The position numbers and the translations under genes were made by a program. A stretch of DNA of 64,000 bases, taken from Caballeronia sp. NK8 (GTDB lineage: Bacteria; Pseudomonadota; Gammaproteobacteria; Burkholderiales; Burkholderiaceae). The stretch's first letter is position 1. Every line of letters begins with the position of its first letter. The notes below the pieces were generated by a model. That model was not told the origin of the DNA and did no database searches. It worked only from the letters and a program-made list of their open reading frames with translations. Location: contig NZ_AP024326.1 in the NCBI RefSeq assembly GCF_018408855.1, positions 496,001-560,000 of the forward strand. Reading direction: 5' to 3'. This document shows positions 28,183-37,215 of the stretch, piece after piece.

Positions 28183-29313
28183 TCAACGTCCCGCCGACGG
28201 AAAACGAGGAATCTGCACGGTGAAGCTCGTCCCACCTTCCACCGATTCAGCCTCAATGGTGCCGCTATGCGCACGTGCGATGCACCGGCAGATGTAGAGG
28301 CCTAGGCCCATGCTCGACGACGGTCCTCTTTGCCTGGACGAGCGGCTTGCCCGCGTCAATGGATCAAAGAGCGTGGGCAGGGCGGTCGCCGGTATCGGGA
28401 CGCCTTCGTTCGACACGACAAGCGTCAATTGCTCACCGTGACCAAGAGCATCGACGCTTATATTCCCTGAGCCGTGCTGGACTGCATTCACCAGCAGGTT
28501 AACCAGCAACTGGCCGATACGGGCGCCGTCCCACTTCCCGGCAAGCTCGCCGGTAAGGCGTACGTCGATGCACGCGTCCGGATACGAGGCGCGTACCTCA
28601 TCCGCCGCATCGTTGCAAATGCGCCCGATATCCTGCGGCGTGAAATCGACTGGAAGCGTGTCGCCCAGGCGGGTACGCGTGAAGACGAGAAGATCATCAA
28701 TCATGAGCTTCATGCGCACGGCGCCGCGTTGCGCGATCGCGACCGCCCTTACGCTGGATGGTGAAAGGCCGTTGTCATGCAGAACGACCGCCGCCGAATT
28801 CAAGATTGCGCCAAGGGGGGAACGCAGATCGTGCGCCAGCACGCCGGCAAACAGATCCCGGATGCGCTCCGTGCGTTGCGCGTAGTGCCGGACCGATTCC
28901 GCGAGCATATGGTCGATTGCCTCATTGAACCGGACCATCTCCTCAGAAACCGCTGCGGCGTCCGGCGACGTCTGCTGCCATTGCCGCAGCACACTGGCGC
29001 GCAGGGCACGATATTCCGCCACCACCTCGTTGATCCCGTAGCCCTGTGCAAGACGGTCGTCTGCGTGCTCATGAGCGACCCTGTCGAAACCGGATGCCGG
29101 ATCGTGTTCGTTCCCGCGCGATTTGGCCTGCTGCTGCTCAGCGGTCTGCGGTTCGCGCATATCCGCGGCGATCCGGGTCAGGATGTCGCGAGCCGAGTTC
29201 CGCAACTGGGTCTCGGTGAGATGGCTGTCCTTCAGGCTGATCGTGCTGGCATACTCCGCCCACTCGTCGACCAGTTCAGGAAGGTTTGATTCGATAAAGT
29301 CCGACAGGCTCAT
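28183..29313 (-). CDS. Sensor histidine kinase with RsbRD-like N-terminal domain, complete
   Basis: The 376-residue cytoplasmic kinase opens with an RsbRD domain (MSLSDFIESNLPELVDEWAE to about residue 150, including LAQGYGINEVVAEYRALRAS). It continues with H-box LAHDLRSPLGAI (H near 160), N-box (LLVNLLVNAVQHG), and G-boxes (a weakened SNEGVPIPA and SSMGLGLYIC). The ATG follows ggggggacc. The G1 box lacks the usual DxGxG, having SNEGVP instead, which may lower but not abolish ATP binding in this class. Divergent from it lies a broken receiver gene (29501-29869), which may once have been its partner. Confidence 0.9.
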   Translation of the reverse strand: MSLSDFIESNLPELVDEWAEYASTISLKDSHLTETQLRNSARDILTRIAADMREPQTAEQQQAKSRGNEHDPASGFDRVAHEHADDRLAQGYGINEVVAEYRALRASVLRQWQQTSPDAAAVSEEMVRFNEAIDHMLAESVRHYAQRTERIRDLFAGVLAHDLRSPLGAILNSAAVVLHDNGLSPSSVRAVAIAQRGAVRMKLMIDDLLVFTRTRLGDTLPVDFTPQDIGRICNDAADEVRASYPDACIDVRLTGELAGKWDGARIGQLLVNLLVNAVQHGSGNISVDALGHGEQLTLVVSNEGVPIPATALPTLFDPLTRASRSSRQRGPSSSMGLGLYICRCIARAHSGTIEAESVEGGTSFTVQIPRFPSAGR

Positions 29314-29500
29314 GGTCCCCCCGGGTCGCTTATTGTGTTAGATGTGATAGGCAAGTATTAGGCCGCTGTGGTGCCGTCCGGGTTCCGGGAACAGCGGATG
29401 CGTCCATCCTCTTAGGAGCATCAGCGCGCTAACAGACGTATCACACATGAGACCATTCCAAAATGCACGCTGGACCCTACAGCTATCCCAGCGGCCGGCA

Positions 29501-29869
29501 GACCGTCAGTACCGTCTGCTCGTCGTCGACGACCACCGGTCCGGCGCTTAAGCAATCACTGCTTTACTTTCCCTATCAGGATATGAAGCTCAATTCGTCC
29601 TGAGCGGGATGGCGGTTATCGCCGCCATCAATGGCTGGACGCCGGACATCGCGGTACTGGACATCAACATGCCCGACATGGACGGATTCGCGGTCGCACG
29701 GCAACTACGACAGAACAGACGGACCCAGCATATCGTTATTGTAGGTTTTACCGCGAAAGACGAATTTTCGATCCACGCGAACGGGATTGCGGCCGGCTTT
29801 GACGGGTACCGTCAGAAAGACGCGGGACCCGATTGGTTGCTGTATTTGCTCAGACAAATAGACAGCTAG
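29501..29869 (+). pseudogene. Response-regulator receiver domain with an early ochre codon
   Basis: The frame encodes RQYRLLVVDDHRSGA, then TAA at 29549-29551, then AITALLSLSGYEAQFVLSG and the full rest of a receiver: VLDINMPDMDGFAVARQL with the phospho-acceptor aspartate, IVGFTA, and a C-terminal helix ending at 29869. Everything except the nonsense codon is normal. Translation restart at ATG 29609 would lack the acidic pair and could not be phosphorylated normally. Confidence 0.82.
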
Positions 29870-29916
29870 CGCGGAACCCCGCGCTCTTTATTGCGGGCGG
29901 CACACGATTCTTTCTG

Positions 29917-29955
29917 GCGCGCTCGCGCGATCACTCCACGCGCGCTCGCGCGATC
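29917..29955. repeat. Tandem 16-base direct repeat, 23-base period
   Basis: The 16-mer gcgcgctcgcgcgatc occurs at 29917-29932 and 29940-29955. It lies between the broken receiver gene and the IS91-like element and may belong to the element's end region. Each unit is nearly self-complementary. Confidence 0.6.
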
Positions 29956-30170
29956 GTCCAAAGCCGTCGTAAGAGTGACGGCGAACTGGAGGGAACGGAC
30001 GCTCGCACGTTGTAGGCGATACTCGTCCAGCGACGGAGACTGGCCGCCGGACTAAACCGCTCGCGCGGTAGGGGCTACGGTCCGACGCTGGTGGTCAGGG
30101 AGAGGCCGGTCACCCGGCTTTATGTTGGCGAATGAGGCAATCCGCCTCGTTCTTCAACAGGAGCCGAATC

Positions 30171-31046
30171 ATGACCTCCTTACCGACAAACGCCAGCCCA
30201 CTGCGCCAGCGCATGATCGACGATATGCGCATGCGCCAGCTTGCCCCCAAGACGCAGGACATCTACCTGCACATCGTGCGTGAGTTCGCCCGTTTTCTCG
30301 GGCGCTCGCCTGACACGGCCACCGTCGAGGACCTGCGCCGCTACCAGCTCTATCTGGTCGACCACGGCACATCGGCCGTGTCGCTGAACCACGCGATCAC
30401 CGGCCTGAAGTTCTTCTTCAAAGTCACGCTCGACCGGCCCGAGCTGATGGTCAGGATGCAACCGGTGCGCGTGCCCCGCATATTGCCCGTCGTGCTCAGC
30501 CCCGACGAAGTGCGGCGGCTCATCGAGGCCGCCGGTAACCTGAAGCACCAAACCGCGCTGTCGGTCGCGTACGGCGCGGGGCTACGCGCCAGCGAAGTGG
30601 TGGCGCTGAAGGTCACCGACGTCGACAGCGAGCGCATGACACTGCGTATCGAGCAGGGCAAGGGCCGCCGTGACCGCTACGCGATGCTCTCGCCGGTGCT
30701 GCTCGAACGTCTGCGTGTGTGGTGGCGCGTGGCCCGTGCGCAGGGCAAGATGCTCGATGGTGGGTGGCTGTTTCCCGGACTCGATCCGCTCGATCAGTTA
30801 AGCACGCGACAGTTGAACCGTGCCATTCATGCCGCCGCCGAGACTGCGAACATCGACAAACGTGTGTCCATGCACACGCTACGCCATAGCTTTGCGACAC
30901 ATCTCCTCGAACAGAAGGTGGATATCCGCGTGATCCAGGTGCTGCTCGGCCATGCAAAGCTCGAGAACACCGCGCTCTACGTCCAGGTGGCCACCGACCT
31001 GCTGCACGAGGTCACCAGTCCGCTGGACCGTCTGCCCTCAGAGTAG
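30171..31046 (+). CDS. Tyrosine recombinase of the IS91-associated type
   Basis: The 291-residue protein has an N-terminal SAM-like DNA-binding domain (RQRMIDDMRMRQLAPKTQDI, then YLHIVREFARFLG) and a catalytic domain with the family residues: R in GAGLRASEV, HxxR in HTLRHSFATHLLE, H in LLGHAKLENT and the nucleophile Y seven residues further (ALY). ATG 30171 follows caggag. It resembles XerC/D-like integrases that accompany IS91 transposases; whether it takes part in transposition is not established. All catalytic residues appear intact. Confidence 0.92.
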   Translation: MTSLPTNASPLRQRMIDDMRMRQLAPKTQDIYLHIVREFARFLGRSPDTATVEDLRRYQLYLVDHGTSAVSLNHAITGLKFFFKVTLDRPELMVRMQPVRVPRILPVVLSPDEVRRLIEAAGNLKHQTALSVAYGAGLRASEVVALKVTDVDSERMTLRIEQGKGRRDRYAMLSPVLLERLRVWWRVARAQGKMLDGGWLFPGLDPLDQLSTRQLNRAIHAAAETANIDKRVSMHTLRHSFATHLLEQKVDIRVIQVLLGHAKLENTALYVQVATDLLHEVTSPLDRLPSE

Positions 31047-31067
31047 ACCCGCGGGCTGTAACGCCTC

Positions 31068-32237
31068 ATGCTGGAGGTTGCGGACATCTTCCGCAGCCAC
31101 GGGCCAGCGTGGCGAGCCACGACACACTTGAGCCTGGGGCAGCTGAAGGTCATGTCGGCCATCGAACGGTGCCGCACGGCGGCACTGGGCGGACATGTGC
31201 TGCGCTGTTCAGGCTGCACAAGGACCGAGGTGTCCTTCAACTCGTGCCGAGACCGGCATTGCCCGAAGTGCCAGGCCAGCGCCGCACACCGCTGGCTAGA
31301 GGCGCGTCAGGCCGATCTGCTACCCGTCGAGTACTTCCACGTCGTCTTCACGCTGCCCGCGCAAATCAGCGCGATCGCCTGGTACAACAAGCGGGTCATC
31401 TACGGGCTGCTGTTCGACATCGCCGCCGACACGCTGCGCACGATCGCCGAGGATCCCAGGCATCTCGGCGCCCAGATCGGCGCCACGCTCGTACTGCACA
31501 CTTGGGGATCGGCGCTCACGCATCACCCGCATGTGCACGGCATCGTCCCCGGTGGCGGGCTGTCGCCTGACGGTGAACGCTGGATCGCCTGCCGGCCCGG
31601 CTACTTCCTGCCCGTGCGCGTCCTCTCACGCCTGTTCCGACGCCGCTTCCTCGAGGCACTCCAGTCGGTTCACCACCGTGGCGACCTGCAGTTCTTCGGC
31701 GAGTACACCGGGCTCGCCGACCCCGCCACCTTCGCCCGATGGCTTGCGCCCCTACGTACTTGCGAATGGGTGGTCTACGCCAAGCGCCCGTTCGCCGGAC
31801 CGAAGGCGGTGCTCGAGTACCTCTCACGCTACACGCACCGCGTCGCCATCTCCAACCAGCGCCTGGTCGCCGTCGATGAGCGTGGCGTGACGTTCCGCTG
31901 GAAGGACTACCGTGCGAAGGGACGCACCCGCTACAAGACCATGACCCTCGAAACCGGCGAATTCATGCGCCGCTTCCTGCTCCATGTGCTGCCCGGTGGT
32001 TTCCATCGGATCCGCCACTTCGGGCTGCTCGCCAACCCGGTGCGCCGCGCCAATCTCGCAAAGGTGCGCGAACTGCTGCACGTCGAACCCGAGATCAGCC
32101 CGTCGCCGGACGACGCCATCATCGAAACCCGCCCCGTCTTCATCTGTCGGCACTGCGGCGCACCGATGGTCGTCATCGAAATCCTCGCGCGCAGCGCCCC
32201 GATCCGCGCACCGCCAATGCGCCGGGATCCGACATGA
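31068..32237 (+). CDS. IS91-family HUH (Y2) transposase
   Basis: The 389-residue protein carries an N-terminal zinc-binding region (CSGC, CRDRHCPKC), the HUH metal-binding motif (HHPHVHGIVPGG, near residue 157), and a C-terminal tyrosine pair region (EYLSRYTHRVAISNQR, near 255). A late CRHCG adds another cysteine pair. Such enzymes nick at one end and move DNA by rolling-circle transposition, sometimes mobilising adjacent genes. It follows the tyrosine recombinase closely and is probably co-transcribed. Confidence 0.93.
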   Translation: MLEVADIFRSHGPAWRATTHLSLGQLKVMSAIERCRTAALGGHVLRCSGCTRTEVSFNSCRDRHCPKCQASAAHRWLEARQADLLPVEYFHVVFTLPAQISAIAWYNKRVIYGLLFDIAADTLRTIAEDPRHLGAQIGATLVLHTWGSALTHHPHVHGIVPGGGLSPDGERWIACRPGYFLPVRVLSRLFRRRFLEALQSVHHRGDLQFFGEYTGLADPATFARWLAPLRTCEWVVYAKRPFAGPKAVLEYLSRYTHRVAISNQRLVAVDERGVTFRWKDYRAKGRTRYKTMTLETGEFMRRFLLHVLPGGFHRIRHFGLLANPVRRANLAKVRELLHVEPEISPSPDDAIIETRPVFICRHCGAPMVVIEILARSAPIRAPPMRRDPT

Positions 32238-32600
32238 ACCCCACGGTTCCTCGACCTGCCTGTCGAACGTTGGCTCCGCGGCAACGCGGCCCAAGGATGG
32301 AAGCCTGCGCGTGTCGCTACGCGAAGCGCTTTGCCCGGCCGCCTCATCATCGCGAATGCACGACTAAACCACTTCGCTACGGCGTCAGCGTCCCTCCGGC
32401 ACCCCGCCTGAGCGTGCCGCATCCGGCACCACTGACCATTCCGGTCTATCAATCGCCATAGCCGCGAACCCTCCAACCGCAGTGGGGCACTCCGCGGTTT
32501 CCTCCATCGGGCTTATTCGACGCCTGCCGACATGCGCGGCGGCACGCACATTTCTGCGGCCGATGGCAGGCATCGAATAAACCTTAACGCCACCGGCTTC

Positions 32601-33050
32601 GTGACGATATCGAGCATCTGGTGGGTCTACTTTGACAGTTTTCACCTGCTGTCCAAACAGAAGCTCGCGACCGGCCATTCGGTCCTGTACTCGCATTTTT
32701 TCGTTTTCATCGGCCTGTCGATCCTGGCCAGCATGATCCGGCACGCGATCCTGGACGACATAGTGGTATCCGATTTCCGAGTACTGTCGGTCATCGGCGC
32801 GGTCTGCTTTTTCATTGGCAAGCAGTACGGCTATTTCATGGAGCGTCCCGAGTTGCGGCGCCAACTGGTCGTCAACACCCTGATCGTATTCGTGTTGATC
32901 GGGTTTGCCCTGCTATTGCCCAGAACCAGTTACATCCTGCTTGGTCTTACCGCTGCGGTGATTTGTTATGCTTTCCTCAGTCTCAGATACCTGAACGTCC
33001 CGCCCCAGCGTCACGACCGTCTGCGCGACAGCGCTATCACAGGAGACTAG
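32601..33050 (+). pseudogene. C-terminal part of an LtrA-family membrane protein
   Basis: About 150 residues with five hydrophobic helices begin with the diagnostic WWVYFDSFHLLSKQKLATGH segment of the low-temperature-requirement A family and end at TAG 33050. The first half of the protein is absent; the IS91-like element lies where it should be. The frame is open from 32532 but the first 20 codons are not LtrA-like. The fragment is unlikely to work, though a small membrane protein might still be made. Confidence 0.75.
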
Positions 33051-33052
33051 CC

Positions 33053-33232
33053 ATGAGCGACACCGCAAGTTCTCCAGCACCGATGCGCGGCTGTGCCATC
33101 AGGGCCTGTTGCGAAGAGATGGTGCTGATGAACGATCTGCCGCTTCCGACACCGGGGCCGCACGGCATCCTGATGGGGATGCGTAGTGCGGAAGTCGGCG
33201 ATTGGGACGAACTGTGCGCACCGGGGCTCTGA
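33053..33232 (+). CDS. Small unknown protein coupled to the LtrA stop
   Basis: A 59-codon frame starts two bases after the LtrA stop with aggag (33041-33045) as ribosome-binding site, which suggests the original operon contained it. The product (MRGCAIRACCEEMVLMNDLP in its middle) has three cysteines and no known domain. I do not recognise it; it may be the start of a longer broken gene. Confidence 0.4.
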   Translation: MSDTASSPAPMRGCAIRACCEEMVLMNDLPLPTPGPHGILMGMRSAEVGDWDELCAPGL

Positions 33233-33952
33233 TAATCATATAGCCGGCTTCCCTCCGTTCGACTCGACCCGCTGGCGGAGAGTCGGGGCGCCCTGTCGCA
33301 CCAGGCCGAGCGCGAAAAGGCTGCAGGAACCGGAGTCACGATCTGTGGAACGGCGCATCGTCGAATTTCACCAGTGTCTATCGCTTTACCTTGTTGGCAT
33401 TCAGGAAGCGATGGTCATTTATCGACTAGACTTCCGCATTGGAAGCGGTTGACTCCGAATTGGGTTTTGAGTTGATGACCGCCTATTGCAAGCGACGGCG
33501 GCGATCAACCAGTCCTCCTATCGTTCGGCCGCTCATCGTCCTGCAGCGGCCGCTGTGCCCGCGTTAGACAAACGTCAGCTAAGGCCGACAAGCGACCTGC
33601 ATCAACATCGCGGCTGACGCGCCGATCGCGTTCTGATACCTTCTGCTCAGTACCGGATCACCAGCTGCGCATATCATGTTAGCGACCGACAATCGGTCCG
33701 CCACGACGCTGACACGATCGGTCTTGAACGCGAGCGTCCCTGGTTTGTGCTCAACCGGCAGTTGGGATTGGGGTTCTGAGCGCCTGCGGTCCCGCTTCGA
33801 CCCGGATACCTGGGAACCTTCCATGGCCATTCCGAAGTGCGGATGCGATCCAGGCTCGCAACGGATGGCGTCGCATTCGAGAGCGATGCGCACGTTGATT
33901 ACAGTCGCCATCGCCGCCTGAATCTCGGCTTTCACAAAACCTGGAGCGTGCA
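33233..33952. other. Intergenic stretch, no gene supported
   Basis: About 0.7 kb without a convincing gene. A minus-strand frame (33579-33965) of 128 codons overlaps the start of the next gene and has no recognisable family; I treat it as chance or debris. Confidence 0.4.
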
Positions 33953-34210
33953 ATGTCGGCCCCACCTCACGTCTACACTATCTCGTGCGTAGCCAAGATG
34001 CTTAATGAACCAGAGGAATGGCTTGAAGAACTGGCCAATATGAACCTCGAGCCGGAGGACGGCTGCTTGGGCGTCATAGATGACCTTGACGTGCCGCCCG
34101 ACGAGGTGATCTCGATCACCGCGTTCACTGACGCTGGCATTGAAGCACTCAAGGAACTCGTAGCAGACGCTAAGTGTGCAGACTTGGGAACGTATGCGGA
34201 CGCTGAGTGA
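33953..34210 (+). CDS. Small acidic conserved hypothetical protein
   Basis: This 85-residue, strongly acidic protein (EEWLEELANMNLEPEDGCLG, then VIDDLDVPPDEVISIT) starts after ggag at a good distance. It is mostly helical, with no membrane segment. Similar small acidic proteins recur in this bacterial group but none is assigned. No operon partner. Confidence 0.65.
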   Translation: MSAPPHVYTISCVAKMLNEPEEWLEELANMNLEPEDGCLGVIDDLDVPPDEVISITAFTDAGIEALKELVADAKCADLGTYADAE

Positions 34211-34389
34211 CAGCAAGAAGCAGGAAGTCGTTGCACCTAGCGGATCTGACGAAGTCGAACAGATGTGATCTGGCCGTAAACGTGAGAAGCGCCCCGGTCA
34301 TGGTCTCGGCGACACGAGCAGCAAGCAGTACGCATCTCGCATGCGGAAGTGGACAAAATGCGTCGCAGTGAAACCCGCTACATTGCATA

Positions 34390-34623
34390 ATGCGACAGCG
34401 CCTCTGCTGCGATATGCCTATGTACCGCTCGACGACGAACCGCCCCACTACGTGCAAACCGCCTCGCGGCACGCTGGCTCGTTATCGAGAACGAATTGTC
34501 GAGGTGCTGGGCGAGGCCCGCGGCCAACGCGTCATGATCCGGTCCGTCCATGCGGATGGAGCCGAGCGCCGCACTGCGGTGAAACTGATCAATCTGCTAC
34601 CGTTGGACAGCCAGCTCTTTTAA
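34390..34623 (+). CDS. Small basic hypothetical protein
   Basis: A 77-codon frame whose C-terminal half (ARYRERIVEVLGEARGQRVM, then IRSVHADGAERRTAVKLINL) looks like a real folded domain, while the first 25 residues look non-coding. The true start may be a later codon near 34470, or the gene may have lost its 5' end. Function unknown. Confidence 0.4.
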   Translation: MRQRLCCDMPMYRSTTNRPTTCKPPRGTLARYRERIVEVLGEARGQRVMIRSVHADGAERRTAVKLINLLPLDSQLF

Positions 34624-34886
34624 GTCGCGGCGAGTCCCCGCCCATCCGTGCTCGCTGGCGCGTAAACGCGCCGTTGATCGCTTCTTTGATCGCATTACTG
34701 GCCGTAAATCTGACAACTTCTGGCGGCCGCGGTGCGGCCACATCGCTCGCCGCCGCTCAACCCGCCAAGTGAGTGGCCGACTGATGCCCGCGCAGCGAGG
34801 CGCGCGCCACAGTGTCGGCTCCTGCGCCCTGCTATCATTTCGGGGTACCCACTGAACGCGAACTCGTTTCGTTCTCTTATTGCAGC

Positions 34887-35360
34887 ATGTCTTATCGCAA
34901 CCCTCGCTCGCAAGTTTCTCGTTCGCCTTCCCGCAAACCCCTCAGTAAAGAGATGTTGCTGCCTCTGCCGCTATCAGCGGCGCGGACCGTTGCGTTGTCC
35001 AACCATTTGACTTTCGCAGCCTGTCGCGCCGGCGCTGGATCTGCGTATCTGGTCAACGGGTTGGTCGAATTGGTCTACGTCACCTATTTCGTGCAAGATG
35101 CGGGCTACGGGGAGACGGACGTCATCATCTATCGGCGCGCCGAAGCGGCTCTGGAGCGCTGCCTGCAGCGGGCGGAAACGGAGAGAATATGGACAGTCGA
35201 TGCGGCCGAGCTGCCCTTGTTCGTGGCGGTCTTGCAAGAGGCAGATCGTCAACTAGCGGGTGCGCCCCGATACGTCCATCTCGAAGCGCGGGAGAAGCTC
35301 GAGCGCTTTGCTGCGAGCGGGCGCGGCTCGCCGCTGATGTCCGCCGCCCGCGGTCAATGA
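34887..35360 (+). CDS. Conserved hypothetical protein (helical, Burkholderia type)
   Basis: The 157-residue product starts with a basic, serine-rich tail (RNPRSQVSRSPSRKPLSKEM) and continues as an all-helical domain (LELVYVTYFVQDAGYG-like, EAALERCLQRAETERIW, LFVAVLQEADRQLAGAP). From memory, similar proteins are widespread in Burkholderia and sometimes labelled Fis-like; no DNA-binding motif is evident to me. ATG 34887 is chosen because the residues before it look non-coding. No partner genes. Confidence 0.6.
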   Translation: MSYRNPRSQVSRSPSRKPLSKEMLLPLPLSAARTVALSNHLTFAACRAGAGSAYLVNGLVELVYVTYFVQDAGYGETDVIIYRRAEAALERCLQRAETERIWTVDAAELPLFVAVLQEADRQLAGAPRYVHLEAREKLERFAASGRGSPLMSAARGQ

Positions 35361-35560
35361 AGGGAATATATTCGTCCAGCGGCGATTGCACCCGGTAGTT
35401 CGCACGAGTTCACAGCCGCTTGCCGAACGCTGACTGTCGGCGCGACCCAAGCACATTGAATTGAAGCAGCGACCGACGCTTTCAGCGACAATCGTTCGGT
35501 AACAGCAATCGCCGATATAACCTTAGCGTTGAAACTCACGCATTGCATCGGAGTTCCACC

Positions 35561-36935
35561 ATGAGTCAACCCCGCGGGCCAAATGCGGGATATCGAGGCA
35601 AGTCCAACAATCGGCGCCAACCTCAACATCCGGCTAGCTCTAGTCGCCCTGGACGGATCCAACCGCCCCTCAAAGCGAGTGATAGCGCACCCGCCCAAGC
35701 ATCCATCATTAAAACTCGTTCGTTGAAGTTTCTCGTCGATGCCGTCGGCGCGGAGAATATTGCGTTAGGCCTAGATTCCAGCTTGACGCGGATAGCAGAA
35801 CTCCTGCGGGGCGAACGTTTCACGCCCGAGACCGCCTTCCACATGGAAACTGCGCTCCGGCTGCCTTCCGGCTTTTTCGACCAACATCATCCTGCACTTG
35901 CACCGGAAGTGATCGCTCGCCTGAAGTCGCCGCTCGAATTCGTGCGCGTAGACGAGGCTAGCGATCAAGGCGACGTTGAAGAGACCTCCCTCCTCCCGAA
36001 TAATCAAAAGCCGTCACTGCCTGCGAGCAGTTTGTCCGAGGAAGCAAAAATGCGATCGAAGAGTTCGAAGGGCGCACCTGCCGCGACTAAGGCCAGGTCA
36101 GCTGAGACCCCTAAGCACGCAGGCGGCCGACCATCTATCGTTGGAGGTGCTTCCAACCAGAACGGGCCGCGTCAAGCGGCTCAGCGAGAACGAGCCCACT
36201 CGGAAGGCGCGGCCACGGTCGAGGGGATCAGGCGGGCCAATCTTCACGTGCTCACCGGACGCAACGGCTCCAAGGTCAAGCTCGGCGCAGTCATGGGACT
36301 GACCGGCTCGAATATGGCTCATCGACTGCACGGCAAAAAGCGCATGGATGACGTTGAAGCACAGCGCTTCACCGAACGGCTGGGTCTTCCCGAAGGCTGG
36401 CTAGACACGCCTCGTTCGGATACCGACATCCCTGAGTCAGTGGTGCTGCTTCTCGCACCTGCTTCACGCGCCCGTGGGCACACTCTCGCGCTGCCGGCAT
36501 CCCCCGCCGCGCCGAACAACGACACGCTCGACGCAGCCGCTCCCGCAAGCCAGAGCGACGTGGTCCTGTCTAGCACTTTGAGCGACGCGCAAGCTGCGGC
36601 ATCGCCGACCGATGCACAGGGCGGGCAAGGCGGCGTGATTGGTCGTGAGGAACTCAACGAGGCAGTCGCCGCTCCCGCCGACGAGCGTGTTGACGCAGAC
36701 GAAAGCAAAGTTGCGGACGCCGTTGCTCGACCGGCGGAGTCACCGCTCGCCCGTGCTGCACCCCCGCGAACCGCCGCGCACGCCATCTCCACGTTGCAAA
36801 ACCCGCCTGGACGGTCTTGACGGGATAGCACCGATAGCAGAGGCGCTTTTGAAGACGCTCGCCGGCAAGGCGCGCACAGGACGGTTGGACGAATTGAAAG
36901 CGCTCGAATTGTTGCAACAAGCAGTTCTGCTTTGA
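35561..36935 (+). pseudogene. Repeat protein of unknown function with a 3' frameshift
   Basis: From ATG 35561 (ggag upstream) the frame runs to a TGA at 36820, but the family-like C-terminus (IAPIAEALLKTLAGKARTGR, then LDELKALELLQQAVLL) lies in another frame ending at 36935, which implies an indel between about 36780 and 36820. Two similar helical segments occur: residues 50-110 (SLKFLVDAVGAENIALGLDS) and 225-290 (VLTGRNGSKVKLGAVMGLTG). Both end with a sequence of the form R-F-x-E-x-LRLP/LGLP-x-G-FF/WLD, as in Cro/Xre-like DNA-binding units. Long proline/alanine/serine-rich linkers separate them. I infer a DNA- or RNA-binding protein, not a known one. It may still work without its last 35 residues. 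Confidence 0.6.
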
Positions 36936-37215
36936 CGAGTCGAGGGCCGTCCTAGACGCGGCGTTTCTAGAGTCACAGTTCGCGCTGCGCGTGATGCGTC
37001 TTGCCAAGGCAACGATTCGACGACCGCCGCCTAAAAATTCTTGGCTGTCACTGTTGTTGAGGTTCGCTAATTCCTCAAGCCCGAGACGCCGGAACACGAT
37101 CTTCTTGGTAGCGGACTTCCTCTGTGGCGCGACACGGCTCAGCTTAGTAAGCGGCTCGCCTAGGCCGTGTGTAGAGGCGTGCGCGCCTGGGGCATGATTG
37201 CCTCAGGTGGAGCGG

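Larger units (their letters stand above)
30000..32470 (+). mobile_element. IS91-like element with tyrosine recombinase and HUH transposase (ends approximate)
   Basis: Two co-oriented genes, a tyrosine recombinase and an IS91-type transposase with a 21-base gap, form the element. IS91-type elements have no terminal inverted repeats and make no target duplication, so the ends cannot be fixed by eye; I give outer estimates. The right side abuts a beheaded LtrA gene, which suggests that the element's end lies near 32470-32600. Confidence 0.65.

Noticed and set aside
29917..29955. CRISPR array
   Set aside because: Only two 16-base units with a 7-base gap; no spacer pattern and no cas genes.
33579..33965. 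128-codon minus-strand frame
   Set aside because: It overlaps the start of the small acidic gene, lacks a ribosome-binding site and shows no domain.
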